This document shows positions 15,608 to 24,290 of a stretch of 64,000 nt of DNA, in pieces. The translations under genes were made by a program, and so were the position numbers. Source of the stretch: Asaia astilbis JCM 15831. GTDB taxonomy: Bacteria > Pseudomonadota > Alphaproteobacteria > Acetobacterales > Acetobacteraceae. The notes beneath the pieces are model-generated. The model searched no databases. It saw nothing but the letters and a program-made list of their open reading frames with translations, and had not been told where the DNA came from. Numbering within the stretch: position 1 is the stretch's first letter; each line of letters starts with the position of its first letter. The stretch covers positions 1 to 64,000 of the forward strand of contig NZ_BAJT01000007.1 in assembly GCF_000613845.1 (NCBI RefSeq). The letters are read 5' to 3'.

Positions 15608-16185
15608 CTACAGGAAGGTAACGGCCAGAATGCCAGCGATGACCAGAAAGAGAAAGCCCGCCATGATCAGTGTCAGGCGGCGCTCGATGAAGTCGCGAAT
15701 GGGCTCGCCGTAAAACCAGAGCAATGTCGCCACTAGAAAGAAGCGTGCTCCACGCGTGACCAGGCTGGCGGCGAGAAAGGGGAGTATGGCGAAATGCGAG
15801 GCACCTGCTGCGATGGTCACAATCTTGAAGGGAATAGGCGTCAGCCCCTTCAGCAGAATGATCGTGACACCATACTGACGAAATTTGTCCTGTAGCGCAG
15901 CAAGGCTGTGCTCGGCATGATAGAAATGCACAATGGGCATGGCGACATGCTGAAGGAGCATGGCGCCGATTATCCAACCCAGCATCGCTCCCATGACAGA
16001 GCCAATCGTGCAGATCGCGGCAAGGATAAAAGCGCGATCGCGTGTGGCCAGCACCATCGGATCAGCATCAGATCGACCGGGATGGGAAAAAATGAGGCCT
16101 CGGCAAAAGCAACGGCAAAGAGCCACCAGCCTGCGTAAGGCGAGGCAGCCAGAGCTAGAGTACGACGATAGAGCGGCTGGAACAC
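15608..16185 (-). CDS. YqaA/DedA-type small membrane protein (one frame break)
   Basis: An integral membrane protein of about 193 residues of the SNARE-associated/DedA-like group, with an N-terminal helix ending in the conserved EASFFPIPVD motif, then GSVMGAMLGWIIG, LLKGLTPIPFKIVTIAAGAS and a C-terminal helix. Related proteins act in membrane homeostasis and lipid transport. It is written in two frames; one extra base in the GG at 16059-16060 gives DLMLIPMVLATRDRAF and restores continuity. It probably shares a transcript with the SDR downstream and the YnfA-like gene upstream. Confidence 0.8.
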
Positions 16186-16233
16186 GAAAGGCCTCCGAAA
16201 GTCAGGAAGCCAGTCAATGACCCAAGCCGGGTT

Positions 16234-16560
16234 TTATGTCGAGCGCGGACCCCATAAAATAAGGGCAGCACCACATAGGCAGATCACGGCGCCAATAAGT
16301 TCCCATCGATCCGGGCTGCGCCCCTCGAACAGGCGCATCCAGATCAGCGAAGCCGTGATGTAAACCCCGCCATAGGCTGCATAAGCTCTACCTGCGCTAT
16401 CGCTGTCGACCCGGGTCAGGATCAGGGCGAAGAGCGCAAGGCTAAACAGACCGGGTACCAGCCACCAGGTCGAACGCTCAAGACGCAGGCACGCCCAGAA
16501 GGCAAAACATCCCGCAATTTCGGCAAAGCCGGCTGCAATGTAGAGAGCAAGGGTGAGCAT
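16234..16560 (-). CDS. YnfA/UPF0060-family inner-membrane protein
   Basis: A 108-residue protein with four predicted membrane helices: [53 protein letters not shown] and [16 protein letters not shown]. The AAYGGVYI motif and length are those of the YnfA family, which is structurally similar to small multidrug transporters. The ATG at 16560 is chosen to match family length; longer starts exist upstream. It is divergent from a TetR-type regulator, the common arrangement for a regulated efflux gene. Confidence 0.85.
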   Translation of the reverse strand: MLTLALYIAAGFAEIAGCFAFWACLRLERSTWWLVPGLFSLALFALILTRVDSDSAGRAYAAYGGVYITASLIWMRLFEGRSPDRWELIGAVICLCGAALILWGPRST

Positions 16561-16764
16561 GATGATTTTCCGGATGACGGGTACAAGGGCCGACATAGAA
16601 TCATAGAGCACGCGGGATGGCCATGCCGATGTCTCTTGAGAGTTCATTTTGCGCGTCATCAGGGTCACGATACTGCACGACGACATAGTGCACATATTTT
16701 TACACGCTGAGAAGACCGATTGGCGTCGTACTTTCTGCTCAAGCCGACCATATCTTCTTGCAGA

Positions 16765-16781
16765 TCTGTTCGTTAGACAGA
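16765..16781. promoter_or_regulatory. Short inverted repeat upstream of the TetR gene, possible operator
   Basis: TCTGT and ACAGA are separated by seven bases, about 40 bases before the tetR-type start, in the 262-base divergent spacer. The size suits a TetR operator, but five-base arms could be chance. Confidence 0.25.
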
Positions 16782-16821
16782 GGTTTATCAGGCAACATCA
16801 CAGGAAGAGACTCCGTCAGAT

Positions 16822-17400
16822 ATGCCCCCGAACAGCGACAAAAAAGGCCGCAGACGCAGCACGGCAGAAGAAACGCGTGTGCGCATCATGGATGCTGCGA
16901 AAATACTCTTCACCAAAGCTGGTTATGATTCGGTCGGTGTTCGCGATATTGCCGCAGCCGCCGAGGTCGACCCTGCGATGATACCGCGTCTCTTCGGTTC
17001 GAAAGAGGCGTTGCTTCAACGTATCGCCGATACAGCCTTCAAGCTTGAAGAAGCTTTCGAAGGCCCAGTTGAGGAAATCGGTGTCCGGACAGTGCAGTAT
17101 CTGATCGGATCGATGCATGAAACCAGCGAGCATTCGTTTCATGCATTGCAGCTTCTCTTGCGTTCGATCGGGAGTCCAGCGGCGGCGCCGATTTTGTCTG
17201 AGGCGCTGCATGCCGGTTTCATTTCGCCATTATCCAAGCGCCTGACTGTCGATAATGCTGCAGCGCGTGCCTCCCTCGCTACGTCCTACCTGATTGGTTA
17301 TGCCGTGGTCTCAGCGGGTCTGAACTCCGGAGAGCTCGGCGATCAGAAAACGCTCTCCCTTCTGGCGGACGCCATACAGGAAAGTCTGGGTCGGCACTGA
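16822..17400 (+). CDS. TetR/AcrR-family transcriptional regulator
   Basis: A 192-residue regulator. The N-terminal helix-turn-helix spans about residues 15-62 (AAKILFTKAGYDSVGVRDIAA, then AMIPRLFGSKEALLQRI), followed by an all-helical ligand domain. TetR proteins repress nearby genes and release DNA on binding a small molecule. The ligand cannot be read from sequence. The divergent YnfA-like gene is the natural candidate target. The gene converges on the Hint-domain gene with 72 bases between stops. Confidence 0.88.
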   Translation: MPPNSDKKGRRRSTAEETRVRIMDAAKILFTKAGYDSVGVRDIAAAAEVDPAMIPRLFGSKEALLQRIADTAFKLEEAFEGPVEEIGVRTVQYLIGSMHETSEHSFHALQLLLRSIGSPAAAPILSEALHAGFISPLSKRLTVDNAAARASLATSYLIGYAVVSAGLNSGELGDQKTLSLLADAIQESLGRH

Positions 17401-17472
17401 GCAGGACAGAAGTGGGTGTTGCGTATGACCCAGAAAATGCGGTGTGAGATGAGGCGCTGAGAAGATAGTAAT

Positions 17473-19002
17473 TCAACCACAAAGACGAACCTCGATCGGA
17501 GCATCGCAGGGTTTAGGCTGTTCCAGATACGGACCTGCCGAGATGATTTCCACGCTGATCACAGCCTCGCCCTCTATGTCAGGGCCGGCCTCGGAAAGAT
17601 CGAGGTAAGCAAAGCCGTTGGTCCAGCGAAAGGGTGCTGACGGATCAACCGGCTCCCACCCTGGCAGATTGTGCTCAGCCAGATGGCTTGTGATGGACCT
17701 GCTTTTCGAGCATCCGAAGTAATCGATCGCGCCAATGAGGACGCCAAGCTTTCGGCGGTCATCGACGAAAGGCCCGATGCTCTCGGACGGCCGTGCCGCT
17801 TGTGAGGTGATCCAGATTTCCGAGACCCCATCTGGCAAGACGAAAACGGCTCGATTGCCCGATCGTCTGCAGGGCGCGATGATCTGGCCCTCGCGTGTCC
17901 GCAAAGCGATTTTGTCATCATGGGTGACGGCTGGAGGTGAATATCGCCCGTGACCTATTTGTTGAGCTCTCTGTCTTAGGGCGATGAACAGGGGTTCGAC
18001 AAAGTCGCGGTGCGTGCAAAGCATGGCAGCCGCAACGCAATCCCAGCTTCGCCGTGTGTTGACGGAGCGGACGCCCGGCCCAACCTGCGTCAGGGTTTTT
18101 CTGTTGCCCGTATCGAGGTAACTCTCGGCAGTCAGGCCGTTCGCCCAGATGATTGAGTGATTTTCGGTCTCTATGTGGAAATAGTCGTAAGGGCCACTGT
18201 CCCGTACAAAGTAGATCGAAGTGCCGTTGACGAGCATTCTCGCTGGCACGAACGCGCCTCTGACGAAAAGGCAATGTTCGCTGGTCACATAGAGGTCGGA
18301 GTGAGGGACACCGTCCGAAAGGGCATTTTTTCTGATGCAGACAGGATGACCGCTTTGATCATTAACTTCTTCCTCACAGGGGACGGCGCGGCCTTTGCCT
18401 ACCCAGCGAATGAAGAGCGTCTCTTTCATACCGCAGGTGGCATTCCATGTTTCTACAGCGTCTCCTGCTCGAAGGGATTCGACTGTTCTTTCTCCGCTCG
18501 GTGTAAGAATTCGGGTTCCAGCGAGATAGCAGACTTCAGTCTCGCCCGGTGATGAGTGCTTGCTGTTCAGATCGAGACGATCATTATTGACGATCATCAT
18601 GACGCGCGTGTCATAATTGCGAAGATTGAACGGATTTCCGGTAAAAATGTACGTAAATCTTGCGAGGCCGAGTAACCCTCCAGTTGTTTCGAGGGTCGTC
18701 AGCTTGTCTTGCGGGTTATAGACAATACTCGTCATGAGGGGGGTGAGGGTGCTGTTGAAGATGCTGAACCGGATTGGAGCGTTATCAGCGATATGAAAGT
18801 AATAGGTATACCTTGCGGCCCTATACTCATTGATCCTCATATCTATCTGAATATCAGCCCCTTTGGAGCAAATATCCACATTGGTTAGATATCTCTGCCC
18901 AAAGAAACCCTTGGTAACATAACGTGTATCAACGGTGAATTCACCTCCGTCGATGAATTCTCTGTTTGATTTGTTGCTTATTCGAAATGGCATGGCACAC
19001 AC
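17473..19002 (-). CDS. Hint-domain (hedgehog/intein-like) protein
   Basis: A 509-residue protein in three parts. Residues 1-155 are a beta-rich N-terminal domain with low-GC codons. From Cys158 comes a Hint module: VCYLAGTRILTPSGERTVESL opens it with the nucleophile-type Cys, and SEHCLFVRGAFVPARMLVNG and ETENHSIIWANGLTAESYLDTG follow, the pattern of the bacterial Hint_2 family common in alphaproteobacteria. Residues from about 330 form a third, unrecognised domain. No signal peptide is evident. The GTG at 19002 follows GAGG; an ATG at 18993 is an alternative. True inteins end in His-Asn, which is not seen here, so splicing is unlikely; autocleavage is possible. Role unknown. Confidence 0.75.
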   Translation of the reverse strand: MCAMPFRISNKSNREFIDGGEFTVDTRYVTKGFFGQRYLTNVDICSKGADIQIDMRINEYRAARYTYYFHIADNAPIRFSIFNSTLTPLMTSIVYNPQDKLTTLETTGGLLGLARFTYIFTGNPFNLRNYDTRVMMIVNNDRLDLNSKHSSPGETEVCYLAGTRILTPSGERTVESLRAGDAVETWNATCGMKETLFIRWVGKGRAVPCEEEVNDQSGHPVCIRKNALSDGVPHSDLYVTSEHCLFVRGAFVPARMLVNGTSIYFVRDSGPYDYFHIETENHSIIWANGLTAESYLDTGNRKTLTQVGPGVRSVNTRRSWDCVAAAMLCTHRDFVEPLFIALRQRAQQIGHGRYSPPAVTHDDKIALRTREGQIIAPCRRSGNRAVFVLPDGVSEIWITSQAARPSESIGPFVDDRRKLGVLIGAIDYFGCSKSRSITSHLAEHNLPGWEPVDPSAPFRWTNGFAYLDLSEAGPDIEGEAVISVEIISAGPYLEQPKPCDAPIEVRLCG

Positions 19003-19420
19003 TTAACCTCGCGCATTCTGCGTTGAGAAAATTGTTTCCGGGCACAGGAGTACAGGTCGATTGGAAGGTGAAATTAGAGCTAGCCATGAAGTTTGTCAAC
19101 GACTGTTGATAATTGGACGTAACTCAAAGAGCCGTGTCCGATTTTGTCACGTCAGGTGCGCAGACACAGATCTGGCCCAAACGGAGAGGATCGTGATTTC
19201 AGTATGAGGCGGTACGTTGAGCGTGGGGCTCGATGACTTCCGATTCGGAAAAACCCAGGCTTATGTTGGATGAACGCGGAGGAGGCAGATCGGCAGAAGA
19301 TTGCTTTATGAGCCATTCTGTATAAAACACGGAAAGATCGTTGAATATGCCGAGACTCAACCTTCTAACGATTGTAAATCGTTCAATATGGGTTCTCGTG
19401 CCAGAACTGGGTTTCGCCTG
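19003..19420. other. 418-base intergenic region before metQ, with repeats
   Basis: No convincing coding frame. It holds a near-perfect 13-base direct repeat, ATCGTTgAATATG at 19337-19349 and ATCGTTcAATATG at 19378-19390, 41 bases apart, and a perfect seven-base inverted repeat AACGATT/AATCGTT with a three-base loop at 19367-19383. A TATAAA box lies at 19320. I could not match a known SAM riboswitch. Confidence 0.5.
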
Positions 19421-20236
19421 ATGTCCTTCACCTCGCTGCCGCGTCGTTCGGTATTGTCCACCCTTCTCGGGGCTCCCCTCGCTCTCAGAATGAGTGCCGC
19501 GCGCGCTGCGGATAAGCCGATCCGTGTCGGCATCATGGCGGGTGAGGATGAAGATATCTGGCGTCTGGTCAGTCAGAACGCCCAGAAAGCGGGACTGTCG
19601 CTCAAGATCGTCACCTTCTCCGATTATTCGACGCCCGATGAAGCACTGGCGTCGCATGATCTCGATGCGAATTCGTTTCAGCATAAGCCTTTTCTCAAGG
19701 CGCAATGCGACGCGCATGGTTTCAAAATCTCGCCTGTCGGTGATACCTATGTTGCGCCGATCGGTCTCTACTCGCGCAAGTGGAAGACGCTGTCTGCTTT
19801 GCCCAAAGGCGCTGTCATTGGGGTTCCCAACGATCCGAGCAACGAGGGGCGGGCGCTTCTCCTGCTGCAGTCTCTGGGGTTCATCAAGCTGTCGCCTTCT
19901 GCCGGCCTGCTGCCCACGCCGCTCGACATCACTGAAAACGCGCATGATTTCACAATTCGTGAACTCGATGCCGGGGTCGTCGGGCGCGCTTTGCCCGATC
20001 TCGATGCTGCTGTCATCAATACCGACTGGGCACATAAGGCCGGGGTCGATGTTGTCCATGAGCGCCTCGCCCGCGAAGGGGTGAAGGATAACCCTTATAT
20101 CTGCGTGATCGCTGTCAACACCGACGAGGTTCAGGCTCCCTGGGTCAAGCCTCTGGTGAGTGCTTACCAGCAGCCCAATATCCGTCAGGCGCTCATCGAT
20201 ATCTATGCCAATACAGTGATCCCTGCCTTTCCATGA
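19421..20236 (+). CDS. metQ: Methionine ABC transporter substrate-binding protein (NlpA/MetQ family)
   Basis: The periplasmic binding component of a MetNIQ importer. A twin-arginine-like export signal (PRRSVLSTLLGAPLALRMSAARA) ends near residue 27 and no lipobox Cys follows, unlike the lipoprotein form in enterobacteria. The mature part starts with KPIRVGIMAGEDEDIW and contains NSFQHKPFL, IGVPNDPSNEGRALLLLQ and the ligand-site region typical of NlpA. Starts at 19301 or 19388 would only lengthen the N-terminus. The stop overlaps metN in an ATGA junction. Ligand could be D- or L-methionine or a related compound. Confidence 0.88.
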   Translation: MSFTSLPRRSVLSTLLGAPLALRMSAARAADKPIRVGIMAGEDEDIWRLVSQNAQKAGLSLKIVTFSDYSTPDEALASHDLDANSFQHKPFLKAQCDAHGFKISPVGDTYVAPIGLYSRKWKTLSALPKGAVIGVPNDPSNEGRALLLLQSLGFIKLSPSAGLLPTPLDITENAHDFTIRELDAGVVGRALPDLDAAVINTDWAHKAGVDVVHERLAREGVKDNPYICVIAVNTDEVQAPWVKPLVSAYQQPNIRQALIDIYANTVIPAFP

Positions 20237-21264
20237 CCCTTTTGAATGTTTCGGGTCTGTCGTGCCGTTTCGGATCGCAGACGGCCCTAACCGATGTGAG
20301 TTTCGAAGTCGAAAAAGGTGAGATCGTCGGGGTCATCGGCAGTTCCGGTGCCGGTAAATCGACCCTCCTGCGCTGCCTTTGTGCGCTGGAACGTCCCACC
20401 GAGGGGCGGATCCTGCTTGACGGTGCCGATCTGACACTTCTGACAGAGCGTGAGCTTGTCGCTGCACGTCGCAAGGTCGGCCTCGTATTTCAGCATTTCA
20501 ATTTGCTGAATTCCCGTAGTGTTGCCGCCAATATTGCTCTCCCGCTCGAAATCGCGGGCTGGTCAAAGGCCCGCATTGCCGATCGCGTTGCAGAATTGCT
20601 GACGCTTGTCGGGCTCGAAAGTCATGGCAGCAAGCGCCCGTCCCAGCTTTCCGGCGGGCAGAAACAGCGCGTCGGTATTGCGCGTGCGATTGCGAACTCT
20701 CCCTCGTTGCTCCTGTGCGACGAGGCGACTTCGGCGCTCGATCCGCATACGACCGCCTCCATTCTTGAGCTGTTGGCCGATATCAATCGCACGCTCGGTC
20801 TCACCATCATTCTGATCACGCATGAGATGGAGGTCGTCCGTCGTTTTGCGCATCGTGTTCTGGTGCTGGATGATGGCGCCTTGATCGAAAATGGCAGCAT
20901 GGCGACGCTGTTGCGCGATAGTCGGGGCGATCCACGACTGGAGCGGCTTTTGGCCGATATCCGCCCGACTTTGCCCGAGGCGATCAGGCGTAAAATGACC
21001 TCCGACCCTCAGTCCGGCGCCCAGACCCTTGTGCGTGTCGTGCTTGATTCCAAGGCTGCAGGCACTCCCTTTCTGTCCCGTCTGACGACCCGATTCGATC
21101 AGGAAGTTACCCTTGTTCAGGGGGGAAGCCTCGAATGTGGTGGCGATCTGATGACCGACATGATCCTGGGGTTATCAAAGCCTCTTTCTGCGCCACTCAG
21201 TATTTTTCTCGATCAGGAAGCTCATGTGACGGAGGTGCTCGGCTATGTACCAGCTCATCACTAG
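20233..21264 (+). CDS. metN: Methionine ABC transporter ATP-binding protein
   Basis: A 343-residue ATPase with Walker A GSSGAGKST at residues 36-44, signature LSGGQKQRVGIARA near 140, Walker B LLLCDEATSALD near 160, and a C-terminal NIL regulatory domain (about 260-343), which in MetN binds methionine and inhibits transport. The NIL domain sets it apart from other importers. It overlaps metQ by four bases and metI by 20 bases, so the three are one operon. Confidence 0.94.
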   Translation: MTLLNVSGLSCRFGSQTALTDVSFEVEKGEIVGVIGSSGAGKSTLLRCLCALERPTEGRILLDGADLTLLTERELVAARRKVGLVFQHFNLLNSRSVAANIALPLEIAGWSKARIADRVAELLTLVGLESHGSKRPSQLSGGQKQRVGIARAIANSPSLLLCDEATSALDPHTTASILELLADINRTLGLTIILITHEMEVVRRFAHRVLVLDDGALIENGSMATLLRDSRGDPRLERLLADIRPTLPEAIRRKMTSDPQSGAQTLVRVVLDSKAAGTPFLSRLTTRFDQEVTLVQGGSLECGGDLMTDMILGLSKPLSAPLSIFLDQEAHVTEVLGYVPAHH

Positions 21265-21895
21265 GCTTATCGCTGAATCGACCCTTCAGACCGTCGAGAT
21301 GGTCGCAGCGTCGAGCCTTATTGCTGTGATTTTCGGTCTACCTCTGGCGGTGCTGATGATCGCGACCCGACGCGCCGATCTTTACGATCTGCCTTGGCTG
21401 GGACGCCCAGTGGGCTGGGTGGTCGATGCGTTGCGTGCGGTGCCCTTTATCATCCTGCTGGTGCTGTTGATTCCGGTCACGCGCTTTATCGCGGGCACCT
21501 CACTCGGCACGCTTGCAGCTATTGTCCCGCTCTCGATTGCGGCTATTCCCTATTACGCCCGTATTGCCGAAATCTCGTTGCAGGAGATCGAACCCGGTCT
21601 CATAGAGGCGGTGCGCGTCATGGGTGGCACGCGTTGGATGGTCATCCGGTATGTGCTGATCCCTGAAGCACTGCCCGGGCTTCTCTCGGGCCTGACAGTC
21701 ACTGCGATCACGCTGGTTGGCGCTTCGGCTATGGCAGGCGCGATCGGTGCAGGAGGGCTGGGCGATCTGGCCATTCGCTACGGCTATCAGCGCTTCAATA
21801 CCACCATCATGTTCACGGTGGTGGCTGTTCTCATTCTCCTCGTCGGTTTGATCCAGGGCGCTGGGACGCTCGCCGTCAAGGCGGTACGGCGCTGA
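21245..21895 (+). CDS. metI: Methionine ABC transporter permease
   Basis: A 216-residue inner-membrane permease with five or so helices and the MetI-type coupling motif around QEIEPGLIEAVRVMGGTRWMVI. It forms the channel that MetN drives. The start lies inside the end of metN, which implies translational coupling. The gene ends just before a strong hairpin at 21901. Confidence 0.93.
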   Translation: MYQLITRLIAESTLQTVEMVAASSLIAVIFGLPLAVLMIATRRADLYDLPWLGRPVGWVVDALRAVPFIILLVLLIPVTRFIAGTSLGTLAAIVPLSIAAIPYYARIAEISLQEIEPGLIEAVRVMGGTRWMVIRYVLIPEALPGLLSGLTVTAITLVGASAMAGAIGAGGLGDLAIRYGYQRFNTTIMFTVVAVLILLVGLIQGAGTLAVKAVRR

Positions 21896-21900
21896 GCGGC

Positions 21901-21935
21901 GCTGCTGAACCTGCCCGGAAAGGGCGTTCAGCAGC
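21901..21935. terminator. Hairpin between convergent metI and histidine kinase genes
   Basis: GCTGCTGAAC at 21901-21910 pairs perfectly with GTTCAGCAGC at 21926-21935, and the inner GCCC/GGGC adds four more pairs around a GGAAA loop. It sits six bases after the metI stop and eight before the kinase stop. No U-tract is present, but position and stability fit a two-way terminator. Confidence 0.6.
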
Positions 21936-21942
21936 GGGGACG

Positions 21943-23511
21943 TCAGATCGGAAGGACGACGCTCGCTCTGAGGCCGCCTTCCGGACGGTTGCTTAGGGTC
22001 ACGTCACCGCCCTGTACACGGAGTGTCGAGCGGGCGATGGCAAGACCGAGACCGGTGCCGCCGGTTTCGCGGTTGCGGCTCGTTTCGGCGCGGACGAAGG
22101 GTTCGAACATGCGTTCGAGATCTTCTGGAGGCAGGCCCGGGCCACGATCGTCAATATGGATGCAGACCGCTTTTTCCTGTTCAGCGGTGCGCGTGTCGAT
22201 CACGCGGATAGAGACCGACCCGCCATATTTCAGGGCATTCATGACCAGATTGGTGAGCGCGCGTTTCAGCGCGAGTGAGCGTGCCTTGATCCGGATCGGT
22301 GTCTGCGGGGGCGCATAGCTGACCTCGTCAGCAAGATCGGGACGGGCTTCGGCAGCTTCGTCGGCGACGGTCTGCAACAGCGCGCTCAGATCGATCGTGG
22401 TCATGGGTTCCAGAGTCGAGCTGTCTCGCCCGAAGGCGAGAGTGGCGGCGACCATGCTTTCCATCTCGTCCAGATCTGCCAGAAACTTGTCGCGCAACTC
22501 ATCATCATCGATGAACTCGGCGCGCAGCTTGAGACGCGTGATCGGTGTCCGTAGATCGTGACCGATGGCGGTCAGCATGAGCGTCCGATCGGTCACGAAA
22601 CGACGGATGCGGGCTGACATGGTGTTGAAGGCGAGCGCTGCCTTGCGGATTTCGGTAGGGCCGGATTCGGGCAGAGGCTGAGCGTGTACGTTACGGCCGA
22701 GCGCAGTTGCCGCATTGGCCAGCGTTGCAACCGGCGCGATCAGCCGATGGGAGCCCCAGAGAATGAGTCCGCCGCCACAAATGGTCATCAGGGCGAAGGA
22801 AATCATGAAGGTGGGCGAACCGAAGGGGTTCGGGGGGCGCACCGTGTAGCTCATGACCAGCCAGCGATGATCGTCAGGCATTTGAAAGGACAGCGCATAA
22901 CGTCGCGTGCTCGGCTTGTGGCCGATGATGACGTGCTGCGGGCGAAGCCGCATCGGCAGCATACCGATGGCGGCGAGCGGGGGAGGCATGAAGCTGGCTG
23001 GACGATGGTCCTCAGGAGGAACGCCGTCGGGGCTGTTCGATGGGGGTGGCCCTCCTTCGAACGGGAAAGGAGGACGGCCTTCTCCGCCTGAAAACTCTCC
23101 CGGGCCGCCGCCTGGAGGTGGAGGTCCTCCCATGCCTTGATCGTCCTGCCCCCCTGGGGGGCCGCCACGCATCATGGGATTGATGCCAAAAGGGATAGGG
23201 ATGAACGCACCCGGAAGATGCGTATCAGGCTTGTTGTCGAAATTCACTTTGAAGTTCGACGGAATTTCCAGCGCGGCCAGGCTGGCTTCACGGTCCGAAG
23301 GCGGCAATTCGACGAGCGTATGGTAGATCGAAAACGCGTGATGCTCGTTCTCGTGCATCTCTGCCCGGTCGGCAATATTGAGATGATCGAGGGCATGAAT
23401 GGTCAGACCGGCAGCCTGAACCACGCAGAGCCCTGAGATCAGAAGCAGATTGGTGCGCGCCCTTAACGAGCGCGGCAGAAGACGAAGCACGGAATCAGAT
23501 GCGTTCGACAT
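21943..23511 (-). CDS. EnvZ-like sensor histidine kinase with Pro/Gly-rich periplasmic domain
   Basis: A membrane kinase of about 522 residues: first helix near residues 18-40, a periplasmic sensor region, second helix (PTFMISFALMTICGGGLILW), HAMP, then the H-box AIGHDLRTPITRLK with His318, and the ATPase motifs NALKYGG, DRGPGLPPE and GTGLGLAIARS. The periplasmic part holds a striking Gly/Pro-rich stretch of about 75 residues (MRGGPPGGQDDQGMGGPPPP and onward), unusual for EnvZ relatives. The start MSNASD overlaps the response-regulator stop by 17 bases. The stimulus is unknown. Confidence 0.9.
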   Translation of the reverse strand: MSNASDSVLRLLPRSLRARTNLLLISGLCVVQAAGLTIHALDHLNIADRAEMHENEHHAFSIYHTLVELPPSDREASLAALEIPSNFKVNFDNKPDTHLPGAFIPIPFGINPMMRGGPPGGQDDQGMGGPPPPGGGPGEFSGGEGRPPFPFEGGPPPSNSPDGVPPEDHRPASFMPPPLAAIGMLPMRLRPQHVIIGHKPSTRRYALSFQMPDDHRWLVMSYTVRPPNPFGSPTFMISFALMTICGGGLILWGSHRLIAPVATLANAATALGRNVHAQPLPESGPTEIRKAALAFNTMSARIRRFVTDRTLMLTAIGHDLRTPITRLKLRAEFIDDDELRDKFLADLDEMESMVAATLAFGRDSSTLEPMTTIDLSALLQTVADEAAEARPDLADEVSYAPPQTPIRIKARSLALKRALTNLVMNALKYGGSVSIRVIDTRTAEQEKAVCIHIDDRGPGLPPEDLERMFEPFVRAETSRNRETGGTGLGLAIARSTLRVQGGDVTLSNRPEGGLRASVVLPI

Positions 23512-24214
23512 CGGTGGCGAGCACATAGCCACCACCGCGTACGGTCTTGATCATCTGGGCATTGCGACCGTCATCTTCGAGCTTGCGGCGCAGACGGCTC
23601 ACGGCCACGTCGATGGCGCGATCAAACGGGCCGGCCTGTCGACCACGCAGCAGTTCAAGCAACATGTCACGCGTCAGCACGCGATTGGCTCGCTCGAGGA
23701 AGGCCAGCAGCATGTCGTATTCGCCGCCGGTCAGCGGCACTTCAGCCCCGTCCGGATTCAGCAAGCGACGTCGAGCCGGCTCCAGCGTCCAGCCCGAAAA
23801 CCGGATCATGCGGGAATCGGCAGAGAGTTTCTTGTCGGAGCTGTCTGCGGTGCGGCGCAACACGGCGCGGACACGGGCCAGCAACTCGCGCGGATTGAAG
23901 GGCTTGGCGACATAGTCGTCAGCGCCGAATTCCAGACCGATGATGCGATCTGTCTCGTCGCTCATTGCCGTCAGCATGATGATCGGCACATTATCCTGGG
24001 TGCGCAGCCAGCGTGCGATGTCGAGACCGCTTTCGCCCGGTAGCATGAGATCCAGCACCACCAGTTGATAATGGCCGGAGGCCCAGGCGCGACGGGCTTC
24101 GCGCCCGTCGCGTGCGGCTGTCACGCGGAAATGATTGCGCTCGAGAAAGCGGCACAGCAGCTCGCGGATCTCGCGGTCGTCATCAACGATAAGAAGGTGT
24201 GGGTTCGTGTCCAT
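23495..24214 (-). CDS. OmpR-family response regulator
   Basis: A 239-residue regulator: receiver domain with DDD at 11-13, phospho-acceptor Asp55 (VVLDLMLPG) and Lys104 (YVAKPF), then a winged-helix DNA-binding domain ending KTVRGGGYVLATD. It is the partner of the downstream kinase, with overlapping coding ends. The sequence just upstream carries an eight-base inverted repeat at 24218-24250 and no clear Shine-Dalgarno sequence, which may mean special control of its translation or transcription. Confidence 0.93.
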   Translation of the reverse strand: MDTNPHLLIVDDDREIRELLCRFLERNHFRVTAARDGREARRAWASGHYQLVVLDLMLPGESGLDIARWLRTQDNVPIIMLTAMSDETDRIIGLEFGADDYVAKPFNPRELLARVRAVLRRTADSSDKKLSADSRMIRFSGWTLEPARRRLLNPDGAEVPLTGGEYDMLLAFLERANRVLTRDMLLELLRGRQAGPFDRAIDVAVSRLRRKLEDDGRNAQMIKTVRGGGYVLATDVERI

Positions 24215-24217
24215 GAA

Positions 24218-24250
24218 TGTAACAGTGGTCCGAATCGATCCGCTGTTACA
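24218..24250 (-). promoter_or_regulatory. Inverted repeat TGTAACAG-N17-CTGTTACA before the response regulator
   Basis: The arms at 24218-24225 and 24243-24250 are perfect eight-base complements. The element starts three bases before the ATG of the OmpR-type gene. It could be an operator for the regulator itself or a leader hairpin. Confidence 0.45.
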
Positions 24251-24290
24251 AGAGGGTGTTGCACTCCGTCACAACTTGCCAAAACCTGTC

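Noticed and set aside
22090-22120. A ggttcgaa-type string that resembles a tRNA T-arm
   Set aside because: It lies within the histidine kinase coding sequence and no cloverleaf can be drawn around it.
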